Shown: one piece after another, positions 32,394 to 40,870 of the stretch
Position numbering within the stretch: the first letter of the stretch is position 1
Layout: every line of letters starts with the position of its first letter
Assembly (NCBI RefSeq): GCF_014596575.1
Contig: NZ_NASZ01000027.1
Span: forward strand, 1 to 47,677
Direction: 5' to 3'
DNA: 47,677 nucleotides
Source of the DNA: Flavobacterium pokkalii
Lineage (GTDB): Bacteria; Bacteroidota; Bacteroidia; Flavobacteriales; Flavobacteriaceae
The notes under the pieces: generated by a model
What the model was told of the DNA's origin: nothing
Seen by the model: only the letters and a program-made list of their open reading frames with translations
The model's database searches: none
Translations under genes and position numbers: made by a program

Positions 32394-34217
32394 TTAAGCT
32401 ATTTGTAGTTTTGGTATTTCAATGTTGTTGATTTCATTTTTTAAAAGTTCAAATTGTTTTGAAATTTCTTTTTTGATGGTTTCAAAATTCGAAATGACAG
32501 CAAAAAGATTTTGGTAATACCCAATTCCTTCTAAAAGATTGGATTTGAAAGCTTCCAGTTTTTTAGTTTTGGCATTATTGATTTCTTCTCCAATAGTCTG
32601 GATGTCATTTTTTAAATAATCGATGTACATTTTTAGTTCCTTTATAAAAAAATGAGGGCGGTTTGGATTTTGTAAAACCGAGTCGTTTCCATAAATATGC
32701 TGAATCATTTTAGCAAGAGAAACTTCCTGATTAAAATAAGCAATATTAGGTCCCGGACAAATAACCACTCCCTGATCCTGTCCTTTTATTTTAATGTTGT
32801 TTTCTAAATAGGAAGCATTGGCTAAGCCAACACAAAGACAGGATTTTACCGTAATGTTTTGTTTGGCTTTTTCATAATTTTCTAAGGAGATATTATTTTT
32901 ATTCGCTTCTAATTCTTTCAGTTTTGAATCCTGATATTTTTTGGAAGCGGTACAAATTCCGTTGCCTTGGTTATCTTTATTCAGAGCAAGAAACTTTTTA
33001 GGGCAGGAACTACCGGCTTTGTTTTCTTCAATGCGTCGTTGTTTTATTTTTTCATTGGTTGTTCCTCGCAAAGTGTTAAACGGAACGCCTAAAGGAGAAA
33101 TCTGACTTAAGTATAAATCTTCTTCTTTGGCATCAATTAATAAATCACGGGTATTTTGATCTACCGAAGTAGCTTCGGGAACTAATAGAAACGGTGAACC
33201 CCAGCCTACAGAGTCAACCTGATAATAATTTAACAAAAAATCGTGTTCCTCTGAAGTTCCAACTCCTCCCTGAACTGTAATTTTTAATTCTAATGGTTTG
33301 TCCGGAATTCTTTTTCCTTTTTGTTCTAATGCTTTTATCATCAATTCATGAGCCGATTCGATGAGTTGTGTTTTCTTTTGTTTGAATTCTTCTAAGATAG
33401 GTCCTAATAAAAAACCTTCGGTTGCAAACGCATGTCCGCCGCAATTTAATCCGGATTCGATTCGGTATTCAGAAACCCAAAGTCCTTTTTTGGCTAAGAA
33501 ATTACCCTGTATCATAGCCGAGCGAAAATCACTGACTTTGAGTACAATTTTCTTTTTTAAATGGTTGTTTTCATCTGGGAAAAAATCTTCGAAATTTTCA
33601 AAATAGCTGTATAATCTTGGATTCATTCCGGCCGAAAGTACAATAGAAGAATTCACGGTGCTATTAGCAAAACCTCTCAAAGCAGCATGAGCATCATTGT
33701 AAATTACAGGCAATTGTTCGTTTTTGTCGAAATTGTCTTTGTCTAATTTTGTCATGATGTTCACATCAATCGAACCGGCTGAAAGTTGTTTTTCAATATA
33801 GTTTTGGATGTTTTGTTTCCAGTTTGTTCCTTCATCAAGAAAAGCTTGCAGCCCTTTTTTAATTTCGGATTTGTTAGGTAAAATAGCAATGTAATTTTCT
33901 AAAGCTTCTTTGCTTTCGGCTAATTCATTTTTGAAATTTTCAAATTTTTCTTTTACTATTTTGTCAACAAAGTTTAAATAAGAAGTAATGCGTTTGGCTC
34001 TGTAATCGGCAACTTTTTTCGAAATTTCCTGATAAGGTACATTGAATTTTTGATGATAAAAAGCATTCATTTTTTCAATCAGTTCATCATCAGCCAGCGA
34101 TATTGCCGAGGAAATTCCATATTGCGCTACGCGAATCGGGCTGTCTATGGTGTAGGCAAGCCCCATTACCGGAATATGGAAGTTATGTAGCGGTTTTTGA
34201 ATCTTTGTCATGTTCAT
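32394..34217 (-). CDS. Uncharacterised protein, probable FMN-type TIM barrel with cysteine cluster
   Basis: I do not recognise a characterised family for this 607-residue protein. Residues 14-50 (I-P-V-M-G-L-A-Y-T-I-D-S-P-I-R-V-A) resemble the first strand of nitronate-monooxygenase/2-nitropropane-dioxygenase barrels, and 315-350 (V-Q-G-G-V-G-T, then V-G-W-G-S-P-F-L-L-V-P-E-A-T) resemble their flavin-phosphate-binding end. Between them is a Lys/Glu-rich helical insertion (about 60-165). After the barrel, cysteines at 405, 422, 460, 462 and 487, plus Cys259, could bind an iron-sulfur cluster. The C-terminal 110 residues are coiled-coil-like. No signal peptide is seen. It lies on the opposite strand between kynU and kmo, with its own terminator. 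An FMN/Fe-S oxidoreductase is inferred only. Confidence 0.6.
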   Translation of the reverse strand: MNMTKIQKPLHNFHIPVMGLAYTIDSPIRVAQYGISSAISLADDELIEKMNAFYHQKFNVPYQEISKKVADYRAKRITSYLNFVDKIVKEKFENFKNELAESKEALENYIAILPNKSEIKKGLQAFLDEGTNWKQNIQNYIEKQLSAGSIDVNIMTKLDKDNFDKNEQLPVIYNDAHAALRGFANSTVNSSIVLSAGMNPRLYSYFENFEDFFPDENNHLKKKIVLKVSDFRSAMIQGNFLAKKGLWVSEYRIESGLNCGGHAFATEGFLLGPILEEFKQKKTQLIESAHELMIKALEQKGKRIPDKPLELKITVQGGVGTSEEHDFLLNYYQVDSVGWGSPFLLVPEATSVDQNTRDLLIDAKEEDLYLSQISPLGVPFNTLRGTTNEKIKQRRIEENKAGSSCPKKFLALNKDNQGNGICTASKKYQDSKLKELEANKNNISLENYEKAKQNITVKSCLCVGLANASYLENNIKIKGQDQGVVICPGPNIAYFNQEVSLAKMIQHIYGNDSVLQNPNRPHFFIKELKMYIDYLKNDIQTIGEEINNAKTKKLEAFKSNLLEGIGYYQNLFAVISNFETIKKEISKQFELLKNEINNIEIPKLQIA

Positions 34218-34410
34218 ACAATCATTTTTAATTTGCGCAAAGTTTGTAAAAAGGATTTGCTTAAAAGCTGATAAATATCATGTTGGTAACGAAGTGTTCG
34301 GTGCTTTTTTATTAACTGTAAATTGTGTCTTTGTATAGAGGTTTTTGGGAATTACAATCTGAGACAAATAATAAATTAGTAATTTTGGTTAACACTTTTA
34401 TAGAAAAAAC

Positions 34411-35757
34411 ATGCAGACTCCTAAAAAAATAGCAATAGTAGGTTCCGGATTAGTAGGTTCATTATTGGCTATTTATTTAAAAAAAGCGGGACACACGGTT
34501 CATATTTATGACAGAAGCCCGGATATTCGACAAATTCAATTTTCGGGACGTTCGATTAATTTGGCAATGTCAAATCGGGGTTGGAAAGCTTTGGATGGAG
34601 TAGGAGTAGGCGATGCTGTTCGTGAAATAGCAATTCCGATGGATAAAAGAGCAATTCATTTGGTTGACGATTTGAAATTTCAAAATTACGGACAGGAAGG
34701 CGAATGTATTTACTCGATTTCCCGCGGAACTTTGAACCGTAAAATGATTGATTTGGCTGAAGAAGCAGGTGCTGAGTTTTTCTTTGAGCAAAAAATTTGG
34801 GATGTCACTTTGGCAACAGCAACTTTGCATATTGGTGAAACTGAAAGAGGTGCCTGGGAAGAGCGACAGTATGATTTAGTTTTTGGTGCCGATGGTGCAT
34901 TTTCCAGAATTCGTCATCGCATGCAACGTCAGAGTATGTTTAATTATTCGCAGGAGTTTTTGAATATTGGTTATAAAGAATTGAACATTCCGGCTAATGC
35001 GGATGGTTCTCATAAGTTGGATAAAAACTCTTTTCATATTTGGCCTCGTGGCGAATATATGCTGATTGCTTTGTCTAATTTGGACGGAAGTTTTACCTGT
35101 ACCTTGTTCATGCCTTTTGAAGGAGAAAATTCATTTGCTTCATTGACCGACAGAAAAGAAGTAGAGGCTTTCTTTGAAAAGAATTTTCCGGATTCAGTGG
35201 AAGTTATTCCCAATTTAGCCGAAGATTTTTTTAAAAATCCCACCAGTACTTTGGTGACTATGAAATGTTTTCCGTGGACTTATACTGATAAAATTGCTTT
35301 AATAGGCGATGCCTGTCATGCGATTGTGCCTTTTTACGGGCAGGGAATGAATGCCGGTTTTGAAGATATTACTGTTTTAAATGAAATGATATTGGAGTTT
35401 GGTGATGATTGGGAACGTGTTTTTTCGGAGTACCAAAAATCCAGAAAACCCAATGCTGATGCTATCGCGGAACTTTCATATCGAAATTTTATTGAAATGG
35501 GGACTAAAACGGCTGATGATAAATTTTTGTTGCAAAAGAAAATTGAAAAGTGGTTTTCAGACAAACATCCTGATAAGTGGATTCCATTATATAGTCGGGT
35601 AACTTTTAGTGATCGTCCTTATGTAGAAGCTTTGGCTTTGGGCGATTTTCAGAATGCAATTATGGAAAAAGTTTTAAAAATGGATAATATCGAGAATATT
35701 TGGAATTTTCCCGAAGTCGAAAATAAAATTTTAGAACTTCTGCGATCTCAATCGTAA
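34411..35757 (+). CDS. kmo: Kynurenine 3-monooxygenase
   Basis: This 448-residue FAD monooxygenase hydroxylates kynurenine. The N-terminal dinucleotide motif G-S-G-L-V-G-S-L is at about 11-18, followed by R-S-I-N-L-A-x-S-x-R-G typical of this subgroup, and the second FAD motif G-D-A-C-H-A-I-V-P-F-Y-G-Q-G-M-N-A-G-F-E-D near residue 300. The last signature distinguishes KMO from general aromatic hydroxylases. A hydrophobic C-terminal membrane anchor, as in the eukaryotic enzyme, is not seen. With kynU it gives 3-hydroxyanthranilate, a precursor of quinolinate/NAD or of further degradation. Confidence 0.94.
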   Translation: MQTPKKIAIVGSGLVGSLLAIYLKKAGHTVHIYDRSPDIRQIQFSGRSINLAMSNRGWKALDGVGVGDAVREIAIPMDKRAIHLVDDLKFQNYGQEGECIYSISRGTLNRKMIDLAEEAGAEFFFEQKIWDVTLATATLHIGETERGAWEERQYDLVFGADGAFSRIRHRMQRQSMFNYSQEFLNIGYKELNIPANADGSHKLDKNSFHIWPRGEYMLIALSNLDGSFTCTLFMPFEGENSFASLTDRKEVEAFFEKNFPDSVEVIPNLAEDFFKNPTSTLVTMKCFPWTYTDKIALIGDACHAIVPFYGQGMNAGFEDITVLNEMILEFGDDWERVFSEYQKSRKPNADAIAELSYRNFIEMGTKTADDKFLLQKKIEKWFSDKHPDKWIPLYSRVTFSDRPYVEALALGDFQNAIMEKVLKMDNIENIWNFPEVENKILELLRSQS

Positions 35758-35758
35758 T

Positions 35759-35807
35759 AATCAATGGTAATAACAATTGCAATTTTAAATTGTTATTGCC
35801 ATTGATT
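35759..35807. terminator. Long hairpin between kmo and the HerA-like gene
   Basis: A 20-bp stem (35759-35778 with 35788-35807, one G-U) has a 9-base loop. It lies between converging stop codons. T-runs are weak, but length and place support a bidirectional terminator. Confidence 0.75.
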
Positions 35808-35819
35808 ATTGTAATTGGT

Positions 35820-37352
35820 TTATTTTTTTAGAATTTTAGAAAGTATTCCAAAAGCACCTCTGATAAAAGTGGCACTGGTAAGCACTTTTAGGACCGATTT
35901 TCCAACGACTTCTGTTGTACTCGGACCTTGCCTTTGAGTTGTTCGGGCTTGTTTGCTTTCTTGTTGTTCGGCTTCTTTTTTGTTGTTTTCAGCTTCTATG
36001 TCGGCAATTTTTTTGTTGAGCATTTCATAGGCACTTTCGCGGTCAATATTTTCGCTGTATTTTTTTACCAACTTCGATTTGTTGTTAATTTCCTGAATTT
36101 CGCTTTCTGTTAAAACATCCATTCGGCTCATAGGGGCTCTTAGCATGGTTGCGGCAAGAGGCGTAGGAATACCTTTTTCGTTCAATGCTGTAACCAGTGC
36201 TTCTCCAATCCCAAGGCTGGTAAGAACTTCGCTGGTATTGTAAAATTCAGAAGTCGGGTAGTTGTCGGCAGTTTGTTTTATTTCCTGACGGTCTTTGGCA
36301 GTAAAAGCTCTCAAGGCGTGTTGGATTTTTAAACCTAACTGCGCTAAAATTCCGCTGGGAACATCCATTGGGTTTTGGGTGATAAAATAAATTCCGATTC
36401 CTTTAGAACGAATTAATTTTACAATGGTTTCAATTTGTTCCAAAAGCGTTTTGCTGGCTTCTTTAAAAATAAGATGTGCTTCGTCAATAAAGATTACTAA
36501 CTCAGGTTGTTCGGCATCGCCTTTTTCGGGCATTTGTTGGTAAACTTCGGCTAATAAGCTCAGCATAAAAGTGGAGAATAATTTAGGTTTGTCCTGAATG
36601 TCGGTCAAACGAAGAATGTTTACATAGCCTTTTCCGTTTTCGTCAATTCGCATTAAATCATTAATGTCAAATGACATTTCTCCAAAAAAGAGTTCGCCGC
36701 CTTGTTGTTCTAATTCTATAATTTTTCGAAGAATAATTCCTGTTGTCGAAGTTGATATTTTTCCGTAATTTTCAGTGATTTCTTCTTTTCCTTCTTCATT
36801 TATATAGTTGATGACTTTTTTGAAATCTTTTAGGTCTAATAACGGCATTTTATTGTCATCACAATATTTGAAGATAATAGATACTACTCCGGCCTGAGTG
36901 TCGTTTAGATCCAGTATACGGGAAAATAACACGGGACCAAATTCAGAAACAGTTGCCCGCAGACGGACTCCGCTTTGTTCGGATAGACTTAATAATTCAA
37001 CGGGGAAACTTGTGGTTTGGTAGGGAATGTTGATTTTTTGATGTCTTTCAGTTATAAAAGATTTTTCTTCACCTTCTTTGGCTATGCCGCTAAAATCTCC
37101 TTTGATATCCATCATTAAAACCGGGATTCCAAAAGAGGATAATTGTTCCGAAAGAACCTGAATTGTTTTGGTTTTACCAGTTCCTGTTGCACCGGCAATA
37201 AGACCATGTCTGTTCAAGGTTTTTAATGGAATTTTTACATGTGCATCGGATAAGGGCTGTTTGTCTAAAATAGCTCCTCCAAGTAAAATGCTTGCTCCTT
37301 TAGAGGTATATCCCTGGTTGATTTCTTCGATGAATTTTTCATTTCTGTTCAT
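35820..37352 (-). CDS. HerA-like AAA+ ATPase (DUF853 helicase family)
   Basis: This 510-residue protein has an N-terminal G-A-T-G-T-G-K-T Walker A (about 53-60), Walker B V-I-F-I-D-E-A-H (about 290) and a sensor region I-Y-F-I-T-Q-N-P, as in the HerA/FtsK superfamily. The family (Pfam DUF853) is widespread in bacteria, is often called helicase-like or YjgR, and its role in the cell is not settled; it lacks the N-terminal HAS barrel of archaeal HerA. The C-terminal 90 residues are Lys/Glu/Gln-rich and coiled, then end with a hydrophobic tail I-R-G-A-F-G-I-L. No NurA-type nuclease gene is adjacent, so it is unlikely to be a HerA-based defence system. Confidence 0.88.
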   Translation of the reverse strand: MNRNEKFIEEINQGYTSKGASILLGGAILDKQPLSDAHVKIPLKTLNRHGLIAGATGTGKTKTIQVLSEQLSSFGIPVLMMDIKGDFSGIAKEGEEKSFITERHQKINIPYQTTSFPVELLSLSEQSGVRLRATVSEFGPVLFSRILDLNDTQAGVVSIIFKYCDDNKMPLLDLKDFKKVINYINEEGKEEITENYGKISTSTTGIILRKIIELEQQGGELFFGEMSFDINDLMRIDENGKGYVNILRLTDIQDKPKLFSTFMLSLLAEVYQQMPEKGDAEQPELVIFIDEAHLIFKEASKTLLEQIETIVKLIRSKGIGIYFITQNPMDVPSGILAQLGLKIQHALRAFTAKDRQEIKQTADNYPTSEFYNTSEVLTSLGIGEALVTALNEKGIPTPLAATMLRAPMSRMDVLTESEIQEINNKSKLVKKYSENIDRESAYEMLNKKIADIEAENNKKEAEQQESKQARTTQRQGPSTTEVVGKSVLKVLTSATFIRGAFGILSKILKK

Positions 37353-37637
37353 AAAAAGAGTGTTTTTATAAGTTGGAAATTATATTGTTATTGTTTTTTA
37401 ATGTGGTTAAAATAGCTTTTACTGTAATTTTAGTGCTTTTTTTTTGTTAAATATCTAAAAAAAATCTTTTTAAAATAATATTTTTGGTTCTTGAAATATT
37501 GCTGTTTAAAAGGGCAAATGAATAAATTATTTTATCAAAACCTTTGATTTTTTATAGCATTATTGATAAAAAAACAATGTTTAAGTTTTTTAAACGGCAA
37601 TTTACAAATGATTAATCTGAATATAACGAAAAAAAAT
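37353..37637. other. AT-rich non-coding region before exbB
   Basis: The gap between the divergent HerA-like and exbB genes is 378 bases and very AT-rich. Apart from the exbB promoter at its right side, I see no gene, strong hairpin or recognisable promoter for the minus-strand gene. Confidence 0.5.
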
Positions 37638-37667
37638 TTTTTTATTTGAACGAAACGTATAAATTTG
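37638..37667 (+). promoter_or_regulatory. Promoter of the exbB-tonB operon
   Basis: TAAATTTG at 37660-37667 is a full -7 match. TTTG at 37645-37648 lies 11 bases upstream, and the -33 position is a T-run. The start would be near 37674, leaving a 57-base AT-only leader. Confidence 0.6.
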
Positions 37668-37730
37668 CGGGACTACAAGTTAAATTATAACTAATATAAA
37701 TTATTTAAAACTATTAAAATTTAAAAAAAA

Positions 37731-38549
37731 ATGGCAAACGTTAAAAAAGAAAGCAGTTCAAAAGGAGGAGGAATGATTTCAGGAATCATCATTTTATTAT
37801 GCGTGGCGGTAGGAGTTGTGATTTGGAAATTCATCATGGGGTCACCTGCTAACTTTGAGGGAGGAAATCCAGAAACTGGACACCCAATCAATACATTAGG
37901 ACAAGTTTATAAAGGAGGATTTATCGTGCCTATTTTGTTAGGGATGTTGTTAATGGTTATTACTTTTTCTATTGAGAGATTTTTTGTAATTTCTAAAGCT
38001 GCTGGAAAAGCGAACTTAGATGCTTTTATGGCAAATGTTCAGGCAAGTATTAAAGGTGGGCACATTGAAGAAGCTATTGCTACTTGCGACAAACAACAAG
38101 GTTCAGTTGCAAATGCAATTAAATCAGCCTTAGTGAAATATCAAGATGTTAAAAAAGAAGGATTCAACAGTGAAGAAGCTTCTGAAACTATTCATAAAGA
38201 AATCGAAGAGGTAACTTCTCTTGAAATGCCAATGTTAGAGAAAAACATGACTATCATTTCTTCATTAGTATCGTTAGGAACTCTTGGAGGGTTATTAGGA
38301 ACTGTATCGGGGATGATTAAAGCGTTTGGTGCGTTAGCGTCTGCTGGAACTCCAGACCAGGCTGCACTTGCAACAGGTATCTCTGAGGCTCTTATCAATA
38401 CTGCAACAGGTATCTCTACTTCTATCTTAGCTATTGTTGCTTACAACTTCTTTACTTCTAAAATTGACGATTTGACTTACTCTATCGATGAGGCAGGTAC
38501 AACTATCGTTAATACATACAGAAAATTCAGAGGAAGTTTGAGACAATAA
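37731..38549 (+). CDS. exbB: ExbB/TolQ-type proton channel subunit
   Basis: This 272-residue protein of the MotA/TolQ/ExbB family has an N-terminal membrane segment (about 15-35), a second at 62-82 and the paired long helices around 165-235 that line the channel (G-T-L-G-G-L-L-G-T-V-S-G-M-I and N-T-A-T-G-I-S-T-S). It uses the proton gradient, with ExbD, to energise TonB for outer-membrane uptake. It is the first gene of an operon with two exbD genes and tonB, the usual Bacteroidetes arrangement. Confidence 0.93.
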   Translation: MANVKKESSSKGGGMISGIIILLCVAVGVVIWKFIMGSPANFEGGNPETGHPINTLGQVYKGGFIVPILLGMLLMVITFSIERFFVISKAAGKANLDAFMANVQASIKGGHIEEAIATCDKQQGSVANAIKSALVKYQDVKKEGFNSEEASETIHKEIEEVTSLEMPMLEKNMTIISSLVSLGTLGGLLGTVSGMIKAFGALASAGTPDQAALATGISEALINTATGISTSILAIVAYNFFTSKIDDLTYSIDEAGTTIVNTYRKFRGSLRQ

Positions 38550-38590
38550 TCATTTTTGATATTACGGTATCAAAATAAAAAACAAAAAGA

Positions 38591-39214
38591 ATGGCTAAAA
38601 TAAAAATGAAAAAGAAGTCAACATCGACAGATATGACTGCGATGTGTGATGTTGCGTTTCTTTTGCTTACCTTCTTTATTTTGACAGCTACAGCTAAAAT
38701 TCCTGAGGCATTGCCAGTGGATACGCCAGCTTCAACAGTACAGGTAAAATTGCCGGATAATGATTTGGCTACTGTTTCTATTGGTAAGAAAGATGGTGTG
38801 AATAAAGTGTTTTTTGACTTAAAAGGCCGTGAGGTTCGTAAAAAAACACTTGAGTTGATGGCAGAAAAATATGGTGTGAGCTTTTCAGATGAAGATAAAG
38901 AAAAGTTTGCTTTAATGACTGATTTTGGTGTGCCAATTGGAAGTCTTAAACAAATTATCGACATGAAAGCTTCTGATCGTGTGAAAGCAGATCAGCCAGG
39001 TGTGCCAATGGATTCGCTTGATAATCAATTAAAAGAGTGGATTTATAATGCCCGTAAAGCAAATATCGAAGTTAACGATAGAGAATTACAAGTGGCAATT
39101 AAAGGTGATGCTAAGGAAGAGTATCCGGTTATCAGAAAAGTTATGGATATTTTGCAAGATCAAAATGTTAATACTTTTAGTTTAGTTACCGGATTAAGAG
39201 GAAAAGATTTTTAA
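38591..39214 (+). CDS. exbD: ExbD/TolR-family protein, first copy
   Basis: This 207-residue protein has a short cytoplasmic N-terminus, a single membrane helix (about 17-36) that contains the channel Asp in D-M-T-A-M-C-D-V-A-F-L-L-L, and a periplasmic domain. The helix motif defines the family. The periplasmic part is longer than that of enterobacterial ExbD (about 140 residues in total) and has a Lys/Asp-rich insertion. It likely forms a heteromeric ExbB-ExbD-ExbD channel with its neighbours. Confidence 0.92.
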   Translation: MAKIKMKKKSTSTDMTAMCDVAFLLLTFFILTATAKIPEALPVDTPASTVQVKLPDNDLATVSIGKKDGVNKVFFDLKGREVRKKTLELMAEKYGVSFSDEDKEKFALMTDFGVPIGSLKQIIDMKASDRVKADQPGVPMDSLDNQLKEWIYNARKANIEVNDRELQVAIKGDAKEEYPVIRKVMDILQDQNVNTFSLVTGLRGKDF

Positions 39215-39233
39215 TTAAAAAAAATATACTAAA

Positions 39234-39785
39234 ATGGCTGAATTAAATACCGACAGTGGCGGTGACAAAGGCGGCAAGGTAAGAAGTAAGAAGCAGAATT
39301 CTAAAGTAGATTTAACTGCGATGGTGGATTTAGCTTTCCTTTTGATTACTTTCTTTATGCTTACTACTTCATTGTCTAAGCCACAAGCGATGAGTTTGGG
39401 GTTGCCAGATAAAGATCCTAAGGATAAAACTGAGGATTTGAAGGTAGATGAAAATCGTACTATGACCATTATATTAGGTGACAATGATCAGTTGACTTTC
39501 TATATGGGATTGATTTACAATCCTATTGCAGGTCCTAAAAAGATTGCCTACGGAAAAGACGGTATTCGTAAAGAACTATTGAAAAGAAAAAAAGAAGTTG
39601 CTGCCTATACTGCTGCAAAAGGGAGACCTGATCAGGGAATGATTGTAATTATCAAACCAAGTAAGAAGTCTAATTATAAAAACGTAGTTGATATATTAGA
39701 TGAGATGGCGATTAATGCTATTCCTACTTATACAATCGTTAATGATTTCTTGCCTGAAGAGGAGAAATTGTTAGAAGGAAAATAA
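39234..39785 (+). CDS. exbD: ExbD/TolR-family protein, second copy
   Basis: This 183-residue ExbD paralogue begins with a Gly/Lys-rich cytoplasmic tail and has one membrane helix (about 28-46) with the channel motif D-L-T-A-M-V-D-L-A-F-L-L-I. The periplasmic domain ends with V-V-D-I-L-D-E-M-A-I-N-A, the typical ExbD helix. Sequence outside the helix differs considerably from the first copy, so the two are old paralogues. It follows the first copy after 19 bases. Confidence 0.92.
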   Translation: MAELNTDSGGDKGGKVRSKKQNSKVDLTAMVDLAFLLITFFMLTTSLSKPQAMSLGLPDKDPKDKTEDLKVDENRTMTIILGDNDQLTFYMGLIYNPIAGPKKIAYGKDGIRKELLKRKKEVAAYTAAKGRPDQGMIVIIKPSKKSNYKNVVDILDEMAINAIPTYTIVNDFLPEEEKLLEGK

Positions 39786-39825
39786 GAGTATTCTTGTTTT
39801 CTTAATAACTTAATAATTAAGAGAA

Positions 39826-40638
39826 ATGAAATTAGACATATTAAAAAATCAATGGGTTGATATTGTTTTCGAAGGTCGTAATAAGCTATATGGTGCTTAC
39901 GAGTTGAGAAAATCTAACCGTAAAACTACAATTAAGGCGCTCCTTATTGGTGCTTTCTTTTTTAGTTTGGCAGTTAGCGCTCCTCTGATAATCAGTTTGA
40001 TTCCTAAAGCAGAAAACGAGGAAGACAATGCTATTAGAGAAGTAAAGCTTACTAAAATTAAGTTGCCTCCTAAGAAACTGGAAGAGCCTAAAAAATATGC
40101 TCCGCCACCACCGCCACCACCTCCAAAAGTGGATCAGGTGAAATTTGTAAAACCGGTGGTAGCAAAAGCGGAAGAGGTAGTTGAAGAACCGCCTAAGATT
40201 GAAGAAATCAAGGATAAAAAGATCGGTGCTCAAACTATCAAAGGTGATCCGGATGCGGTGTTAACTGTAGCGCCAGCTGGAACAGGTCCTAAAACCAGCC
40301 AGGTAGTTGAAGAATCTGATGATCAGGTTTACAACACTGCCGGTATCGAAGTAAAACCGGAATTCCCTGGAGGTATGGAGAAATTTTATTCATTTGTGGG
40401 TAAAAACTACCGTACACCTGAAGAAGAAGGTTTGAAAGGGAAAGTATATGTTACCTTCGTAGTTGAAAAAGACGGATCGTTAACTGATATTAAAGTATTA
40501 AGAGATATTGGTTACGGAACCGGAAAAGAAGCGATAAGAGTATTACAGAAATGTCCAAAATGGAATCCGGGTATTCAAAACGGAAAACCAGTAAGGGTAC
40601 TTTACTCTTTACCGATTTCAATTCAAAGTGCAGACTAA
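39826..40638 (+). CDS. tonB: Energy transducer TonB
   Basis: This 270-residue protein has a cytoplasmic N-terminus of about 35 residues (longer than in enterobacteria), one membrane helix (about 37-58), a Pro/Lys-rich spacer with a run of eight prolines near 90-97, and a C-terminal TonB domain (about 180-267; P-E-F-P-G-G-M-E-K-F and G-K-V-Y-V-T-F-V-V). It transmits ExbB-ExbD energy to TonB-dependent outer-membrane receptors (SusC/RagA types in this phylum). Its TAA stop overlaps the next start by one base. Confidence 0.95.
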   Translation: MKLDILKNQWVDIVFEGRNKLYGAYELRKSNRKTTIKALLIGAFFFSLAVSAPLIISLIPKAENEEDNAIREVKLTKIKLPPKKLEEPKKYAPPPPPPPPKVDQVKFVKPVVAKAEEVVEEPPKIEEIKDKKIGAQTIKGDPDAVLTVAPAGTGPKTSQVVEESDDQVYNTAGIEVKPEFPGGMEKFYSFVGKNYRTPEEEGLKGKVYVTFVVEKDGSLTDIKVLRDIGYGTGKEAIRVLQKCPKWNPGIQNGKPVRVLYSLPISIQSAD

Positions 40639-40868
40639 TGCTAAGAAAATTTATTACAAATATTCAGAAGAAATCGCTTAAAGAGCGATTTCTTCTTTTT
40701 ATAGGCATATTGTTTTTTATGCTTTATTTTGTTTTGGGGTTAATTGTCATCTTTATGAAAAATTTCCCAATCCGTATGCCAATGAATTACAGAATTGCTT
40801 TTGGAATTCTTTTAATTGTGTATGCTTTCATTCGTTGTGTTAGAATCATTAATGATAATAAAGAATAA
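40638..40868 (+). CDS. Small membrane protein in the tonB operon
   Basis: 76 residues. The ATG overlaps the tonB stop (TAATG), which fixes the start; a longer in-frame reading that begins inside tonB is not needed. There are two hydrophobic segments (about 17-39 and 49-67) with a basic cytoplasmic N-terminus (R-K-F-I-T-N-I-Q-K-K). No known motif is recognised. The tight coupling to tonB and the next gene, two bases downstream, suggests a role tied to the TonB machine or to the PstS-like lipoprotein. Function unknown. Confidence 0.75.
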   Translation: MLRKFITNIQKKSLKERFLLFIGILFFMLYFVLGLIVIFMKNFPIRMPMNYRIAFGILLIVYAFIRCVRIINDNKE

Positions 40869-40870
40869 TT

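Noticed and set aside
35820..37352. HerA-like ATPase as part of a defence island
   Set aside because: It is the DUF853 housekeeping-type family, with no nuclease, SIR2 or other defence gene next to it.
39886..40233. Minus-strand reading frame of 115 codons over tonB
   Set aside because: Antisense shadow of the Pro/Lys-rich TonB arm, giving a Trp/Arg-rich nonsense composition.
40551..40637. Longer reading of the 76-residue membrane protein beginning inside tonB
   Set aside because: The first 29 codons lie in another frame of conserved TonB-domain sequence. The TAATG overlap marks the real start.
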